64,000 nucleotides of DNA from Sepiola atlantica (GCA_963556195.1 OY744525.1:26297413-26361412); one strand, 5' to 3'. Shown: positions 1 to 10,939, numbered from the stretch's first letter. The notes: generated by a model from the sequence alone, not told the origin. Program-made: numbers and translations.

Positions 1-1463
1 CCGAAGAGTATATGTTATGTTATGTAGATGAGTGTTTAGCTGGGGATTAGCCAAATTTTAGCGTAGATAAAGACGATAACAAAGGGATAGGTGTATTGAT
101 TTGTGTAACTTTTCTTTACGACGTAATAAAATTGAACAACACGGTGCACAAATGGGTAATAGTTTTATGCAGGAGAAACACAGGAACAAAATAAAAGATA
201 AGACATAGGGTTGAGTATGGGGAATGTACACAAGACGAAATAATCATTTCCTGGAGTTCATCGATTCTTCTGCCATCGGCCTGGCAGAAAACGCAGGACC
301 ACATCTGGTCTCTTTGGGAGCAAGTCACGAACTGAAATGTTCATGTCGATCACATTATCTGACTTTAGCGATCCGCGTGTAGATCTCGTTACACACACCT
401 GAATCACAACTCACACAGATCGACAGAAATCAGTTAATTCATGTAAGCTGTTACAAGTTCAAGTTGTGATGCTGTGGAAGTTGTTAAAAATCATTTCCCA
501 AACTTGTAACTTCTATAAGAGGATCATAACTCTAAGAAGCCGCCTGGAAGACAGTAATGTTCGAATCATGAGCAAATGGCAAGTGTATGTTGTGTAGCAA
601 TAGGAGCAATACATCTCTCCATGATATGACGTCTGTAGTAGCAGCGAATATAAATCGTGTGTGTGTGTCTCTCTCTCTCTCTCTTTTGCATGTTGTTTAT
701 AGTAGCAGTTGTAGCAGATCGTCTCTCTTGTAGTAACAAAACAAGTTTTAATATGTTTTGTAGTTTGATTTTACTTTACATTACAAAGTATTAGTCTTCC
801 CCAACCCGTCTCCCATAGGAAAAGAGAAGAAACCCTTTGAAACACGTCCGCTTCGTCTCATTGAGAAAACCCAAGAGAGTGTGTGTATGCTTTTTTTTGT
901 CACATATCACTATCTTCTGTCACTTCTGTAAAACGACTTCCTGTCACTTACATCACTACCCATTTTTTACCGTGTTCGCTAACCTATACTTTTATAACCT
1001 ACCTTCATAACAAAGACATATCATCATCATCATCATCATCATAGACATTATTAGTTATCCCATTAGTATAATTATTCCCTCGATCTCATCATAATTAGTA
1101 TTACTTTCTCTACCTATTTCAGTCTTGTTACACCTAGAACATTACAAGATCTGATGCTATATTACACTCATTGTCGCTTTTCTGTTTCCTTATGGAGAAC
1201 CGATTCTTACTGAAATTAATGATGCTCTGGCAAAGATTCTGCTGTGTACACATCCTGCGTCTCTTGTGGATTAAGAATTATCTCTAGTTATCTCTCTTGG
1301 ACGGACCATTTTGGAGATAAGAGTGATCTCCCTTGATCCGGGTTTTGACTATATAGGCTGAGTTGATAGGAAGTTGAACTCTTCGGTCTCTAAGACGAAA
1401 AAAGATTGTGTCGTAGATATAGACAAACGTGGCAAGCTTTGACATCTCTGACACATCATCATC
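1..1463. other. No gene seen; AT-rich intergenic or intronic DNA with short microsatellites
   Basis: No reading frame here has a recognisable domain. Short simple repeats are present: GT then CT dinucleotides near 660-686 and an (ATC)n run near 1021-1043. The rest looks like unique or too-decayed sequence. Confidence 0.6.
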
Positions 1464-1850
1464 ATCATCATATTCAGTTTAATATCCGTTTTATATGCTG
1501 GCATGCATTATGCGACTTTGACTTCCAAACTTCTGCCAGATCTTTATTGATCCCTCTTTCTTTCCAGTCCATTCTTATCACTTCCTTCCATGTTTTCCTT
1601 GGTCTTCCCCTGCGAACTGAACCTGCTACCTCAACTGTTCTACATCTACTAAGCTGATCACTCTCCTCTATTCTTTTGATGAGGTCATACCATCGAAGTC
1701 TATTCTTCTGCACACATCTCCCTATACTGTCCAGATTTCATCTTCCTCTGAGGTCATCAGAACTAAGCCTGTCTTTAAGACTCATGTTACACATCTATCG
1801 TATCATTTCTCTCCATGCAACGCATGTCCTCAACTCTCACACATACAAAT
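1464..1850 (-). mobile_element. RTE-like LINE, 3' coding end (family B)
   Basis: On the minus strand a 79-residue frame (1713 to 1474) carries the motifs KNRLRWYDLIKRI and GRPRKTWKEVI, typical of the C-terminal tail of RTE/BovB-type LINE polyproteins. After the stop, the element ends in a (ATG)n run (TCATCATCA on plus at 1457-1471), the short-tandem-repeat 3' end expected of RTE-class LINEs. At least five more copies lie in the window (7276, 8465, 49985, 52222, 60165). The copy is 5' truncated with no RT core. Family assignment is by recognised motif, not by search. Confidence 0.75.
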
Positions 1851-1984
1851 ATAAAAGGATGCAGTAAACTTACTATCATTAAAATGTATACATTGCACAA
1901 TTTTTTTTTTACTTTTCAAAATAGACAAATTACTCATTTTTAAACATTCTATCAATTTAAGTATTTTATGATTAAAATTGTGTT

Positions 1985-2333
1985 TCTGAATTTTTTAGAT
2001 GAGGATTGATGATTTGTCTAATTTGGATTATTCTGATTAATGTACTCATCTTGAGTGTTATTCTCACAACGTTTCGGCCGCTGTAACCTCTGGCCTTCTT
2101 CAGGTTTATCTTGTCAAACTCGAGAATCTGGACGGAATTTCGAACGGAACCCTTTATTTAATTCACTGGGGTAGCATGCTCTCGTTCTGTCAGCCATGAT
2201 TGGGAAAAGTCTTCAGTAATTTGCAATTCTTTGTATCGCCCACACCGAGGATTGAACCTTCAACCATCAGATGACTGTCACTTAGAACTGAATTTTACTT
2301 AGTACTATATCCACTGCGCCACGGGTCCTTGCG
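1985..2333 (-). mobile_element. tRNA-headed SINE, full-length copy
   Basis: Read on the minus strand, the element starts near 2333 with an A-box-like TGGCGCAGTGGA and a B-box-like GGTTCAATCCTC about 60 bases further on, a Pol III split promoter of tRNA type. The body follows, with the marker AGGTTACAGCGGCCGAAACG, ending near 1985. The same body recurs at 2334, 9450, 16100, 29625, 31345 and 34018. Confidence 0.75.
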
Positions 2334-2578
2334 AATTACTGAAAACTTCTCCCAATAATGACTGATGGAACGAGAGCATGCTACCCCAGTGGATTAAATA
2401 AAGGGTTTCGTTCGAAATTCCATCCTAATTCCCGAGTTCAACAGAAATATTCCAGAGTCCGAAAAGATACACCTAAAGAAGGCCGGAGGTTACAGTGGCC
2501 GAAACGTTGTGAGAATAACACTCAAGATGAGAACAGTAGACCGAATAATCCAAATTACACAAATTATTAAAATTATTT
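2334..2578 (+). mobile_element. SINE body, headless, inverted against its neighbour
   Basis: This is a plus-strand copy of the body of the SINE at 1985-2333, lacking the tRNA head. It starts with GCGAATTACTGAAAACTT and ends near ACACAAATTATT. The two bodies are head-to-head, so the transcript of 1985-2578 could fold into a stem of roughly 230 bp with the tRNA head in the loop. Divergence between arms is easily visible, so this is probably two insertions, or an old inversion, rather than a fresh duplication. Confidence 0.7.
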
Positions 2579-2579
2579 T

Positions 2580-3206
2580 TTGGTACAATGAAAAATAGGA
2601 ACTGGATCCGAAACTCTGCAGTTTAACTGCACACTTTATTGAGAAACTTTACCCATTGAATTTCTGGGAGAAATCATTCAAATCACTAGCTGGCCATCCC
2701 ATAGACACACTACATAAAAATCCTATCAGGATCACTCTTCATGTTTACTATAAAACAGAAGGTTTTAATATTTAACAATGTGATTTGAGACTGAAAGTCT
2801 TGGAATATTTAGTGGTTGAGAATAAGGATGAAATAGTCAACAAATCACTACATGCGCTGAGTCTTCAGTCCAAGAAGATTATCCGGATGGTGGGTTCACG
2901 TGCAAACAGTTGGAATTTCATTGTAGAGATGACATGCAGCAGCAATTCGTATCTTTTCTTCTCTCTTGTTGTTGTCGTCTTCTTTTTTCATAACAGCAAA
3001 GGTAAACATTATTTATAAAGAACAGCACAAAATCATCTGGGGTTTAAAATTTTTTTTCCTTTACAGTATACATGTATACACACATAATACCCTAAACTTA
3101 TAAAGGGAGGAAACAACTATCCAAAACTGCATTTGGTACTTATTTCTCATGTCTCATTAGTGACTTTCTATCTGTAAAATAATTGCCTGAACACATAACT
3201 CTAACT
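2580..3206. other. No recognised feature
   Basis: Short open frames (for example 2785-3018) show no conserved motif and have ordinary AT-rich composition. Nothing supportable is seen. Confidence 0.5.
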
Positions 3207-3674
3207 AATTCTAATGAAATATTCCACTCTCTAATTCTAATGAAATATTCCACTCTCTAATTCTAATGAAATATTCCACTCTCTAATTCTAATGAAATAT
3301 TCCACTCTCTAATTCTAATGGAATATTCCACTCTCTAATTCTAATGGAATATTCCACTCTCTAATGTTAATGGAATATTCCACTCTCTAATTTTCATGGA
3401 ATATTCCACTCTCTTATGTTAATGAAATATTCCACTCTCTTATGTTAATGAAATATTCCACTCTCTAATGTTAATGAAATATTCCACTCTCTAATGTTAA
3501 TGAAATATTCCACTCTCTAATGTTAATGAAATATTCCACTCTCTAATGTTAATGAAATATTCCACTCTCTAATTCTAATGGAATATTCCACTCTCTAATT
3601 CTAATGGAATATTCCACTCTCTAATTCTAATGAAATATTTCACTCTCTAATTCTAATGAAATATTCCACTCTTT
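3207..3674. repeat. 26-bp minisatellite, 18 copies
   Basis: The unit reads AATTCTAATGAAATATTCCA followed by CTCTCT. The array spans 468 bp, which is exactly 18 x 26. Variants GGAATATT and AATGTTAATG occur in blocks: TTCTAATGA at both edges and GTTAATGA in the middle, consistent with expansion by local duplication from inside the array. Confidence 0.95.
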
Positions 3675-3688
3675 AATTTTAACCTTCT

Positions 3689-4069
3689 GTGGAAATTTCT
3701 AATTCTACGCTTATTTTTACACACCAGCATTTAAATATTGCTCCATATGCCAAAAACTCTTGTGGGGACTTTAGGATTGCCATCGGCAGGCCAAGAAGAA
3801 AAAAGATGAAAAAGGAAATTCTTGATGAAATTCAAGCAAAAGATGTGAGCTTTTCATATGAAGCTCAGCTGAGAAGAGAAATGAGTTCATCAATAGACAG
3901 AGTTAATCAAGAAATACCTCAGAGGTTGCACCAGCTTCATCACATTGTTGAAAAATACAACTTCCTTTACACCAGCAACTTTAATTCAGAATATACTTTC
4001 CAACTGGATCATTTCAAGAGTTCGAATGCAAAACGCGATAAATCCAATCCGTTTAAGTTGAAACATTAA
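3689..4069 (+). pseudogene. hAT/ZMYM1-like transposase remnant (tentative)
   Basis: A 126-residue open frame. Residues about 34-45 are basic (RPRRKKMKKEI), and residues about 60-95 contain LRREMSSSIDRV and a following amphipathic segment ending near IVEKYNFLY. That arrangement resembles the region of hAT-derived TTF/ZMYM1-like proteins in which a 'E..SSIDR...EI..R' helix precedes 'FAFL'-type residues. There is no BED or TTF zinc finger, no catalytic core and no hAT dimerisation block, so at most this is a fragment. The final ~20 residues are encoded inside an inverted-repeat arm (see 4007-4287), so the C-terminus is probably not native. The match is from memory of family patterns; it could also be a decayed host exon. 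Confidence 0.35.
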
Positions 4070-4287
4070 ACAATAAAAAGGTTAAATATATTAAATCTAC
4101 ACTTTCACTAAAAGCTGATTTTAATTGAAAGCAAAAAGAAATTATCCTGGTATCATATTTATTTTGTAAAACATGATTCCATGGTGTTGTTGAGCGTTGA
4201 AATGCAACACGTTTTATAGTAATAGCTTAGTAATTTTGAAAATGGTGTTTATCGCGTTTTGCATTCGAATTCTTCATTTAAAGGATC
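4007..4287. repeat. Inverted repeat flanking the end of the 3689-4069 frame
   Basis: Positions 4018-4042 (TTCGAATGCAAAACGCGATA) are matched in reverse complement at 4248-4272 (TATCGCGTTTTGCATTCGAA) with one mismatch over about 25 bp. Weaker matching extends to GGATC on both outer sides (4007 and 4284). The arms are about 205 bp apart. They could be ends of a small element or a partial fold-back. Confidence 0.7.
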
Positions 4288-4609
4288 ACATTGACAAAAA
4301 AGAAAAAAGTTGGGAGATTTTACTTCCATTGATCAGTGTTCGCTGTAGAAAAAGGGATCTTTAAACTTTGATTGTTCATTCAAAAGTTCAACTAGGGAGT
4401 CCAACCCCCAATATTGTGAAACTCATAAATAATTACCCGAGATCTGCAACGACCAACCTTCACTAATAAAATTTAGCTATTTTATGTATTAAAAACAGAA
4501 AAACGAATTGAACTGATGATGTCTTCCATGAATTTGCAATGTCTAAAGAAAGAACATTAAATTTATAATAAATTCTTATGGACAGATAAATGTCAATCTA
4601 CAGATAGTC

Positions 4610-4825
4610 CATCACCTTGTTAAAGCTAAACTTCTTTCCGACCATCAGTATGGATTTAAGAAAGCACGGTCTACTGCTGATATCCTAACGATCATCTCTG
4701 AACGCATATACCATACACAGGACAAGGCAGGTGAAGCTATGGTGGTAGCCTAGTTCTCAGTAACCCCTTTCGTCTACAGTGGCAAATTGCCTTGTTTGGG
4801 GTGAACTAAGTTAAAAAAAAAAAAA
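4610..4825 (+). mobile_element. Jockey/CR1-like LINE (family A), internally deleted: RT segment joined to 3' UTR
   Basis: Positions 4610-4753 translate to an RT segment containing LLSDHQYGFKKARSTADIL, the region before the first catalytic aspartate in jockey/CR1/L2-type RTs. The frame stops at 4751-4753. It runs directly into GTCTACAGTGGC and TTGTTTGGGGTGAACTAAGT plus an A-run ending at about 4825. That is the 3' UTR seen at the end of the copies at 7653, 23741 and 52661. The catalytic RT core and C-terminus are missing. Confidence 0.75.
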
Positions 4826-4859
4826 TTAAATTCGATTTTGTCTGACTATTCTTTATAGC

Positions 4860-5498
4860 TGTCCTTCAGCTGATGATAAATTGTACCATCTATTGCCTTA
4901 AGAGGTCATTTTTCCAGGCATTACCTCTTTCTTTTTAAGGGTAGCAAACAGTTTATTTCTTTTATCTCCTCATTTGTAAAAGAATGCTAACAGGACCAAC
5001 CAGGCCAGAGTGCCCTACTTTGGGTGAGCAGGATTCACACTATAAACTGATCTAGTGTTTAACCTTTCCACTGTATGCGTCTGGTGTGATAAACAAGGGT
5101 AGGATGAAAGTATAGTATCTGTTCTGTCCACTGTCAGAGGAGGAAAAATCATCCCAGACAGAGACTATTTTTCTTTTTCTAACCAATCCAGAGTGACCCC
5201 TTTTTTGTGGAACTTCTAATCAGGGTTTATAATCTGACAATCTCGAGTAAAGTGACGTCATCTATTTACTGGAATATTATTCCCTTCACTGAAACAATCG
5301 ACAATTCTTCATATCCGGCCTTGAGGCTAGGATCAAAATCGACCATCTTTTCCAGGCATTACCTCCTCCTTTAAGAACGCAGCATCTGTGAGGGAATACT
5401 AATGAGATGAAGCAAACTAATTGTGAAGCCAGATCAGAGTGCCTCTTTTGGGCGTACAGGATTCTAACTGTAAACTGACATTGTACCAGATAAACAAA
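4860..5498 (+). repeat. Cluster of degenerate U2-snRNA-like SINE modules
   Basis: U2-like heads recur at 5095-5126 (contains AGTATAGTATCTGTTCTG) and 5315-5338 (CCGGCCTTGAGGCTAGGATC). A shared block, CCAGGCATTACCTC, occurs near 4913 and 5350. The shared body 'CCA(A)(T)CCAGAGTG...GGTGAGC.GGATT...TATAAACTGA' occurs near 5000-5050, 5185-5240 and 5425-5480. The modules follow one another on the same strand, suggesting tandem or nested insertions of one family. Confidence 0.6.
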
Positions 5499-5617
5499 CC
5501 TGGCCTTCGGGCTAGGATTAAAGTATAGTATCTGTTCTTTCTCAGGAGGTTATCCTTCCAAGCTCCCCACATTAGAAACCGACCTTGTGTCTTACTCTGT
5601 TCTCGTGGGGAGGCAAG
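5499..5617 (+). mobile_element. U2-snRNA-headed SINE, short copy
   Basis: The head at 5499-5542 reads CCTGGCCTTCGGGCTAGGAT then TAAAGTATAGTATCTGTTCT. It matches the U2 5' stem and the branch-point-recognition segment with few changes. The tail is CCCCACATTAGAAACCGACC, then TCTTACTCTGTTCTCGTGGG, the same 3' block as the copies at 13060 and 41243. The central body is shortened. Confidence 0.65.
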
Positions 5618-6206
5618 TACATGGGAAGATTTCTTTAGGTGTGCGTGTCTGCACACAAAAGTTCACCATAGCCTTGATGGTGTTTAATAAATTGAAATTT
5701 CACCAAAATTTTAATGAAAAATATCTTGTGTTTGTGTTTCAGACCCATTTGCCATTTAATTTTCGTATCTTTTTTTAACTGTTTGTTTCTTAAATTCTGC
5801 ATTTATTCATTCATTTGGACAATTTGCCTTAAGCAGTGAAACATGTCCTTGTGTTCAAAGAACTTCATAAATTTTGGAAAAGCGTTGGTCTTGTTGGAAA
5901 AATTAAATTGTATTGCTAATCATTATTAACAATAATAAACGAATAACATTATAAAAAAATTCAAAATGCCAACACATTGCAATTGAAAACAGTTTTCATA
6001 AAGAATTATGAAGAACTATAAAAGAAAAAAAGTAATCAAAAATCCGTAATCTTTTCTTAACGTAGGATTTTTGCAAACGTTTTTGAAAGACAAAAATAAA
6101 ATGTCTTCAAAGTAGATTAAGGAGACAAACATTTTAGCTAGTTTATAAGTGGGAACGCTGGGAACTTTTGCACATATAAAGCCATCATTCTGAGTATTGT
6201 TGTCAC

Positions 6207-6535
6207 ATCAGGGCTGGTGCACCAAACACTAGTCTCTTCCTCTTGAAAAGAGTGCAAAAAAAAAAAAAGAGTTTCAAACCTAGTAGGTCCCGCGCTGTCT
6301 ACCAAGCTCCAGTCGTTGTCCCATCACCACAATGTTGCATCTCTGTGCTTGTTTTACAAGTACTTCCACAGAATGTGCTCAAACAAACTTACTGCACTTG
6401 TACCCCCTCAACGTAAATATCCCCGACCGACTCGTCAGTCAGCAAAATCCCACCCCTTCACGGTAGAGGTTCTCAGATGCCGGAAAACGTTCTACTCTAA
6501 TAGCTTTTTTTCTTCGGGACGCTTCTAAAGTTTTG
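6207..6535 (+). mobile_element. LINE family A, RT C-terminal fragment
   Basis: Homologous to the C-terminal domain of the copy at 23741-24728. In-frame blocks include NVASLCLFYKYFHRMCSNKL, RPTRQSAKSHPFTVEV and a CRKTFYSNSFF segment. An A-run near 6250 breaks the frame upstream, and the copy stops short of the usual FPRAAxLWNSLP end. It is a dead fragment. Confidence 0.75.
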
Positions 6536-7275
6536 AGAACAAAAGTTTGGTTAATATTAATTTCAGAGTAATCCTAACAAAAAATAAATGGAGGTCGGCA
6601 CTATTTCAAAATACCTTATTTATAGATGTCAATGTCTGTGTGTGTTCCCTATAGAAAGAAAGGTTAAAGAATCTATATAAAAACTAAAAGTGTATTCTTA
6701 TGTAAAATATTCCGGGGAAAACGATGATAGTGGTCCCGAGTCTCTAAGTGCTGTACTAAGGGGGTTATGAGGGTAGACCCCCCCCCCTAAAACTTTAAAT
6801 ATATTCTATTTTAGTAACATTTAAATCATATGTATGAGATCTACTGGGAAAAACAATGTAAATGGTCTTGAATCTCTACGCTAAGAAAGTTGAAAGTGGA
6901 TCTTTGGTTTAATTACGACAGCCTCGTAACTCTCGCTTCCTTTATTTTATCCTTTAGTCCTCACATTTCATGAGCGATGTTTCTGACAAAGGGGAGGGAA
7001 TTGCTGTTTTCTGGGTTGGAATCTATCCATCTTACACTTATCGTTGGATAGTTTTTGACCATGAAGTAGTTTTATTTTTATTTTAGCTCCTTACATCAAG
7101 TGGCTTCATGCCTTGTCTAGAGCGATTTCCGTTGAAAAAAAATATGCCCCTCCCTTTAAGTGAGCTATGAAGAGAGAACCCCCTGAAAACTTCAAATATA
7201 TATATTCAAATTTAATGGAATAAGACAATGATTCAGAGAGTTTTCCAAAATTTCAGCTTTTCCCTACTATATTAG

Positions 7276-7555
7276 CGGGCGAAATCTGGACAGTATAGGG
7301 AAATGTGTATAGAACAGGAGACTTTGATGGTATTGAACGAATGAGTGAGAGTTTTTGGGTTAGTAGATGTAGAACAGTTGAGGTAACAGGTTCAGTTCAC
7401 AGGGGAAGGCCAAGGAAAACCTGGGAAAGATGGACTTTAGAGAAAGAGTGATAAATAAAGCCATAGCCAGAGATAGATTTGTTTGGAAGTAAATTTCTAA
7501 AAGTCTTCCAACATGTAAAACGAACATTAAACCGAATATGATGTTGATGAAATTA
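7276..7555 (+). mobile_element. RTE-like LINE 3' end (family B)
   Basis: The plus-strand sequence runs from AATCTGGACAGTATAGGGAA through GTAGAACAGTTGAGGTAACA and AGGCCAAGGAAAACCTGG (GRPRKTW) to a final ATGATGTTGATG tail at 7542-7553. Several frame breaks are present. Confidence 0.7.
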
Positions 7556-7652
7556 TTTTACATGCAAACGTACCATTTTTCACAATGACAGAAAAAGAAA
7601 TTAATAACTAGCAGGACCCGTGTAAATTACACGAAATGATGTTTTCAATACT

Positions 7653-7985
7653 AATTTTTTTTTTTTTAACATAGTTCACCCCAAACAACGCAAGCCACCA
7701 CTGTAGACGTAATGGGCTACTGAGAAAAAAGAAAACGGGGAGAGGGGGGGGGGTCAACCTAAATTGGGATCTGCGCAGCGAGATGTCTGTTGACATTAGT
7801 TTTAAATTTCTGCATGTCTGTACTGTCGGGGAAACAGGGGGCAGAGAGGGAGTTCCAGAGGCCAGCAGCACGAGGAAAGAAGCTATTTGAGTAGAAGGCT
7901 CTCCGACATCTGGGGACCTCCACAGTGAATGAATGAGATTTAGTTGATTGTCGAGTTAGTCTAGTGAATTTACGTCGTTCCTAAC
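7653..7985 (-). mobile_element. LINE family A, 3' end with UTR
   Basis: On the minus strand, the C-terminal coding block (RRAFYSNSF-type, ASGTPSLPP, VCTVQTCRNLKLM) is followed by a 3' UTR. The UTR ends in GTTTGGGGTGAACTATGTTA and an A-run at about 7656-7668. A G-run at 7739-7751 sits within the UTR. The copy is 5' truncated at about 7985. Confidence 0.75.
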
Positions 7986-8464
7986 CTATACATGTTTGAA
8001 TAAAATATGATAAGATTTGACTTTTATATTTATTCTAAAAAATGAACAATACATGAAAAAATTTACAAAACTTCTTGATATACAATATTTCTAGTGAAGA
8101 TAATATTTCGACGACTAAACCTTACTTTTTAAAATGGATAAAGAAAATGGGTAAAGTCGGACTTGTTTACATTAGTGACATCAGATAAATCACGAATCAG
8201 ATGATCTCATTTTTTTAAAATGAGGTGAAGATGAAGTGTCTTAGCGTATTATTATATAGATAATTACTACTTAGGTAAAGTCAGACGATTAAGAAAAAGA
8301 CTATAACTTGACCTCCTCCCTCATAAAAAACACAAAATAAACACAGTGGCACCAACACTGGTTGATACGACAGAAAGTGACCACAAAAGGCCTAAGGATA
8401 GAAAGACCAATTTGAGATAACGCCAATCAGATCTCGTTTGTAAAGGCAATAATGGGTACTGAAA

Positions 8465-8830
8465 TTATCATTATATTCGGTTTCATGTTTGTTTTACATG
8501 CTAGCATGTGTTGGACGACTTTCAAAAATTGACTTCCAATCTAACCTATCTCTACCCAGGTCTTTATCTCTCTTTATCTCAAGTCCATTATCATTTCCTT
8601 GCATGTTTTATTTGGCCTTCCCCTCTGAACTGAACCTGCTACATTAACTGGTCTACATCTACTAACCAAAAAACTCTCACCCATTTGTTAACGTTGCCAT
8701 AGCATCGAAATCTCCTGTTCTGCACATATCTCCCTACACTGCCAATATTTAATCTTCTTCACAGGTCATCAGATCTAAGCCTGTCTTTAACACTCACATT
8801 ACACATCCATATAAATATCGGGAGTGTACT
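8465..8830 (-). mobile_element. RTE-like LINE 3' end (family B)
   Basis: The plus-strand reading TTGGCCTTCCCCTCTGAACT and TGCACATATCTCCCTACACT matches the antisense of the family B C-terminus seen at 1464-1850, in the same orientation and order. Multiple stops are present. Confidence 0.7.
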
Positions 8831-9446
8831 GTGGCTCAGATTTGAGGGAAAACTATCGGTCGCTATTAAAGAGAAATGACTGATAATGACTGGTGAGTTA
8901 CTATAATAATAAAATAAAATACAGAGTAATGCAATATTTGTGAAGACTTGCTGCCATTTATTAAGTATGTAAAATTCTTTTATAAAATATTGCCAAAGAA
9001 ATAACGAACTAAAACATTTTTCAAAATGAGTAGAAAAATCGTCCAGTATTTTTCAAACAACCTTATATATCTAATACGTCTAGTCACCTGATTAGATCAA
9101 CCAATCAACTATCGACACCTTGCACATAGGGCAAACTGGCTCTGTGGTCAAAACCTGTCTATCAAACTAAATAAACCCGGCAACATATTCAACAACAACA
9201 CACATCATAAGTACCAGTGCTAGAATTTCATGCTTTCCTCCTCAAATCTCTGATCTAGAGAGAGGCATTAAACGACTACTCTTTATAAAACAACCAATTT
9301 GTTATTTTTTTGTCATCAACAAAAGTCAGTGAATTATCCAATATTTATGAATATTTATATTTATTCAATATTTATATTTATTCAATAAATTATCGGTTTG
9401 ATAAGAAATACAGGTTTTCCAATTTAACATCGTAGAGACTTTCAAA

Positions 9447-9640
9447 AGAGTAGAAATAGTTTCAGAATTTTTTAGATAAGGATTGATAATTTGTGTTATT
9501 AGGATTACTGTTCTCATCTTGGATGTTATTCTCACAACGTTTCCACCGATGTAACCTCCGACCTTCTTCAGGTGCATCTTGTTAAACTCGGGAGTCTATA
9601 CTGAATTTCGAACTGAATCTTTTTATTTAATTCATGAGGG
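9447..9640 (-). mobile_element. SINE body fragment, same family as 1985-2333
   Basis: Contains CTCATCTTGGATGTTATTCT and CAACGTTTCCACCGATGTAA, the body markers of the 1985-2333 SINE. It ends near TTATTTAATTCATGAGG and has no tRNA head. It abuts the LINE endonuclease remnant that follows. Confidence 0.65.
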
Positions 9641-10165
9641 GTGTAAAGATGTTTTCTAAGAAAATCGAGACATGGTCACCCCCACATGTGTCATTGTGGA
9701 CTTTCCAGTTATAATCCCAGAATAGATTAGGATCACATATTGTAAAGTTTATTGTAGAATCTGTGCCTGTTGCTGGATGTAGATATGTGTTTATTCAATA
9801 TTGACTATTATTTTCCCCTTTTTTCTCAGTTTTCTTACTTCCCTATATTTCATCATGGCTGTTTAAGTCTCCCATTATAATGAAAGGTCTTGGCAGTTTT
9901 TTCCATTAATTCACGTAGTTCTGATTCTTTGAGTTCTTCATTTATAATATTTATATAAATTTATACTCATATAATGAGCACATTGTTATAGTTTTATGAA
10001 GAGATGCTGATATGGCGACTGCTTGCATATTTGTTGTATTTAGGTTGATTCCATTATATGGGATATTATTTTTAATGATTACTGATGATCCACCACAGGC
10101 CCTTTCTGTTTTATATAGTTGAAAGATTGATAATTTGTGGCGTTTGGGTAGGCCATATAATTCTT
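9630..10165 (-). pseudogene. Orphan LINE AP-endonuclease domain remnant
   Basis: Reading the minus strand with several frameshifts gives, in order: ERACGGSSVIIKNNIPYN; AVAISASLHKTITMCSLY; PRPFIIMGDLNSHDEI at about 9850-9900; and LFWDYNWKVHNDTCGGDHVS at about 9660-9720. These are the expected blocks of the exonuclease-endonuclease-phosphatase domain of jockey/I-type LINEs. They include the G-D-(F/L)-N active-site block and the terminal S-D-H block, which here reads GDH. A frameshift and stop lie between the blocks, so the domain is dead. No RT follows; the SINE at 9447 occupies the next position. Confidence 0.7.
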
Positions 10166-10794
10166 TTTTAAACAGTTAAAATATTTTCTTTCTTTTTTTC
10201 TATTTCCCATCTTCTCATGTCGATGTGTTTTTAATTTGTAAATATTTCAAATGATAACTCATTTCTGACGAAGTCTTTTGAATAATAAAGACGAAATAGT
10301 AAGCTCTCCACATGAGTTAATTTGATTCTGTCGGTATATCTATTTTTTCAATTTATCTTCTATCTTTTATCGGATTTTATCCACTGTTTTTCTTCATATT
10401 AAAAACTTATAGGTCAATCATCCATGCCTAAATGCACTGAAAACGTTTTTTTTAGTATTTTAATCCATACAAAATATTTTGTTCTTTATTTTAGATTAAT
10501 AAAAATGCCTAATGTGTTCTCAGAAAAAAATTGTTTTTTTTCCTGTTTTATTTTTTTTTTACAAAGTAGTAAATAGATTACACTTATTGGCAAATGAAAA
10601 AGTCATGATGCAGCCTAGACACAACTCCATTAACGCTTCATTTTACAAATACTTTGTTAGAACAAAAAAAGATTTGCATGTTATTGGGAATTAAAGGATA
10701 TAGAATACAAGCACACAATTACACAGCCACATACGAAGAGATACACAAAACATAAACTACTTTTAACAAGTCGTATAAGTTTTTTTGTATGCAC
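10166..10794. other. No recognised gene
   Basis: AT-rich DNA with short homopolymer runs (10443, 10549). A short open frame at 10512-10694 has no recognisable motif. Confidence 0.5.
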
Positions 10795-10930
10795 ATTTCT
10801 CTTTGTTTATTTTGTTTTATGACATATCAACCCTTTCCGGCTTAATTAATGCCAATTACAGTCATTCAGGTAAAAGTTTGTAAGCTTAAACTTATTAATA
10901 TTTACAAATATTTATTAATTTAACTAATTA
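10795..10930 (+). repeat. Partial copy of the 'ACGGCATATCAACCC' dispersed repeat
   Basis: Contains GACATATCAACCCTTTCCGG and a GTAAAAGTTTGTAAGCTTAA block, matching the repeat seen more fully at 29750-30265 and 53735-54190. Only the 'CGGCATATCAACC...GTAAAAGTTT' module is present. Confidence 0.6.
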
Positions 10931-10939
10931 TTTATGATG

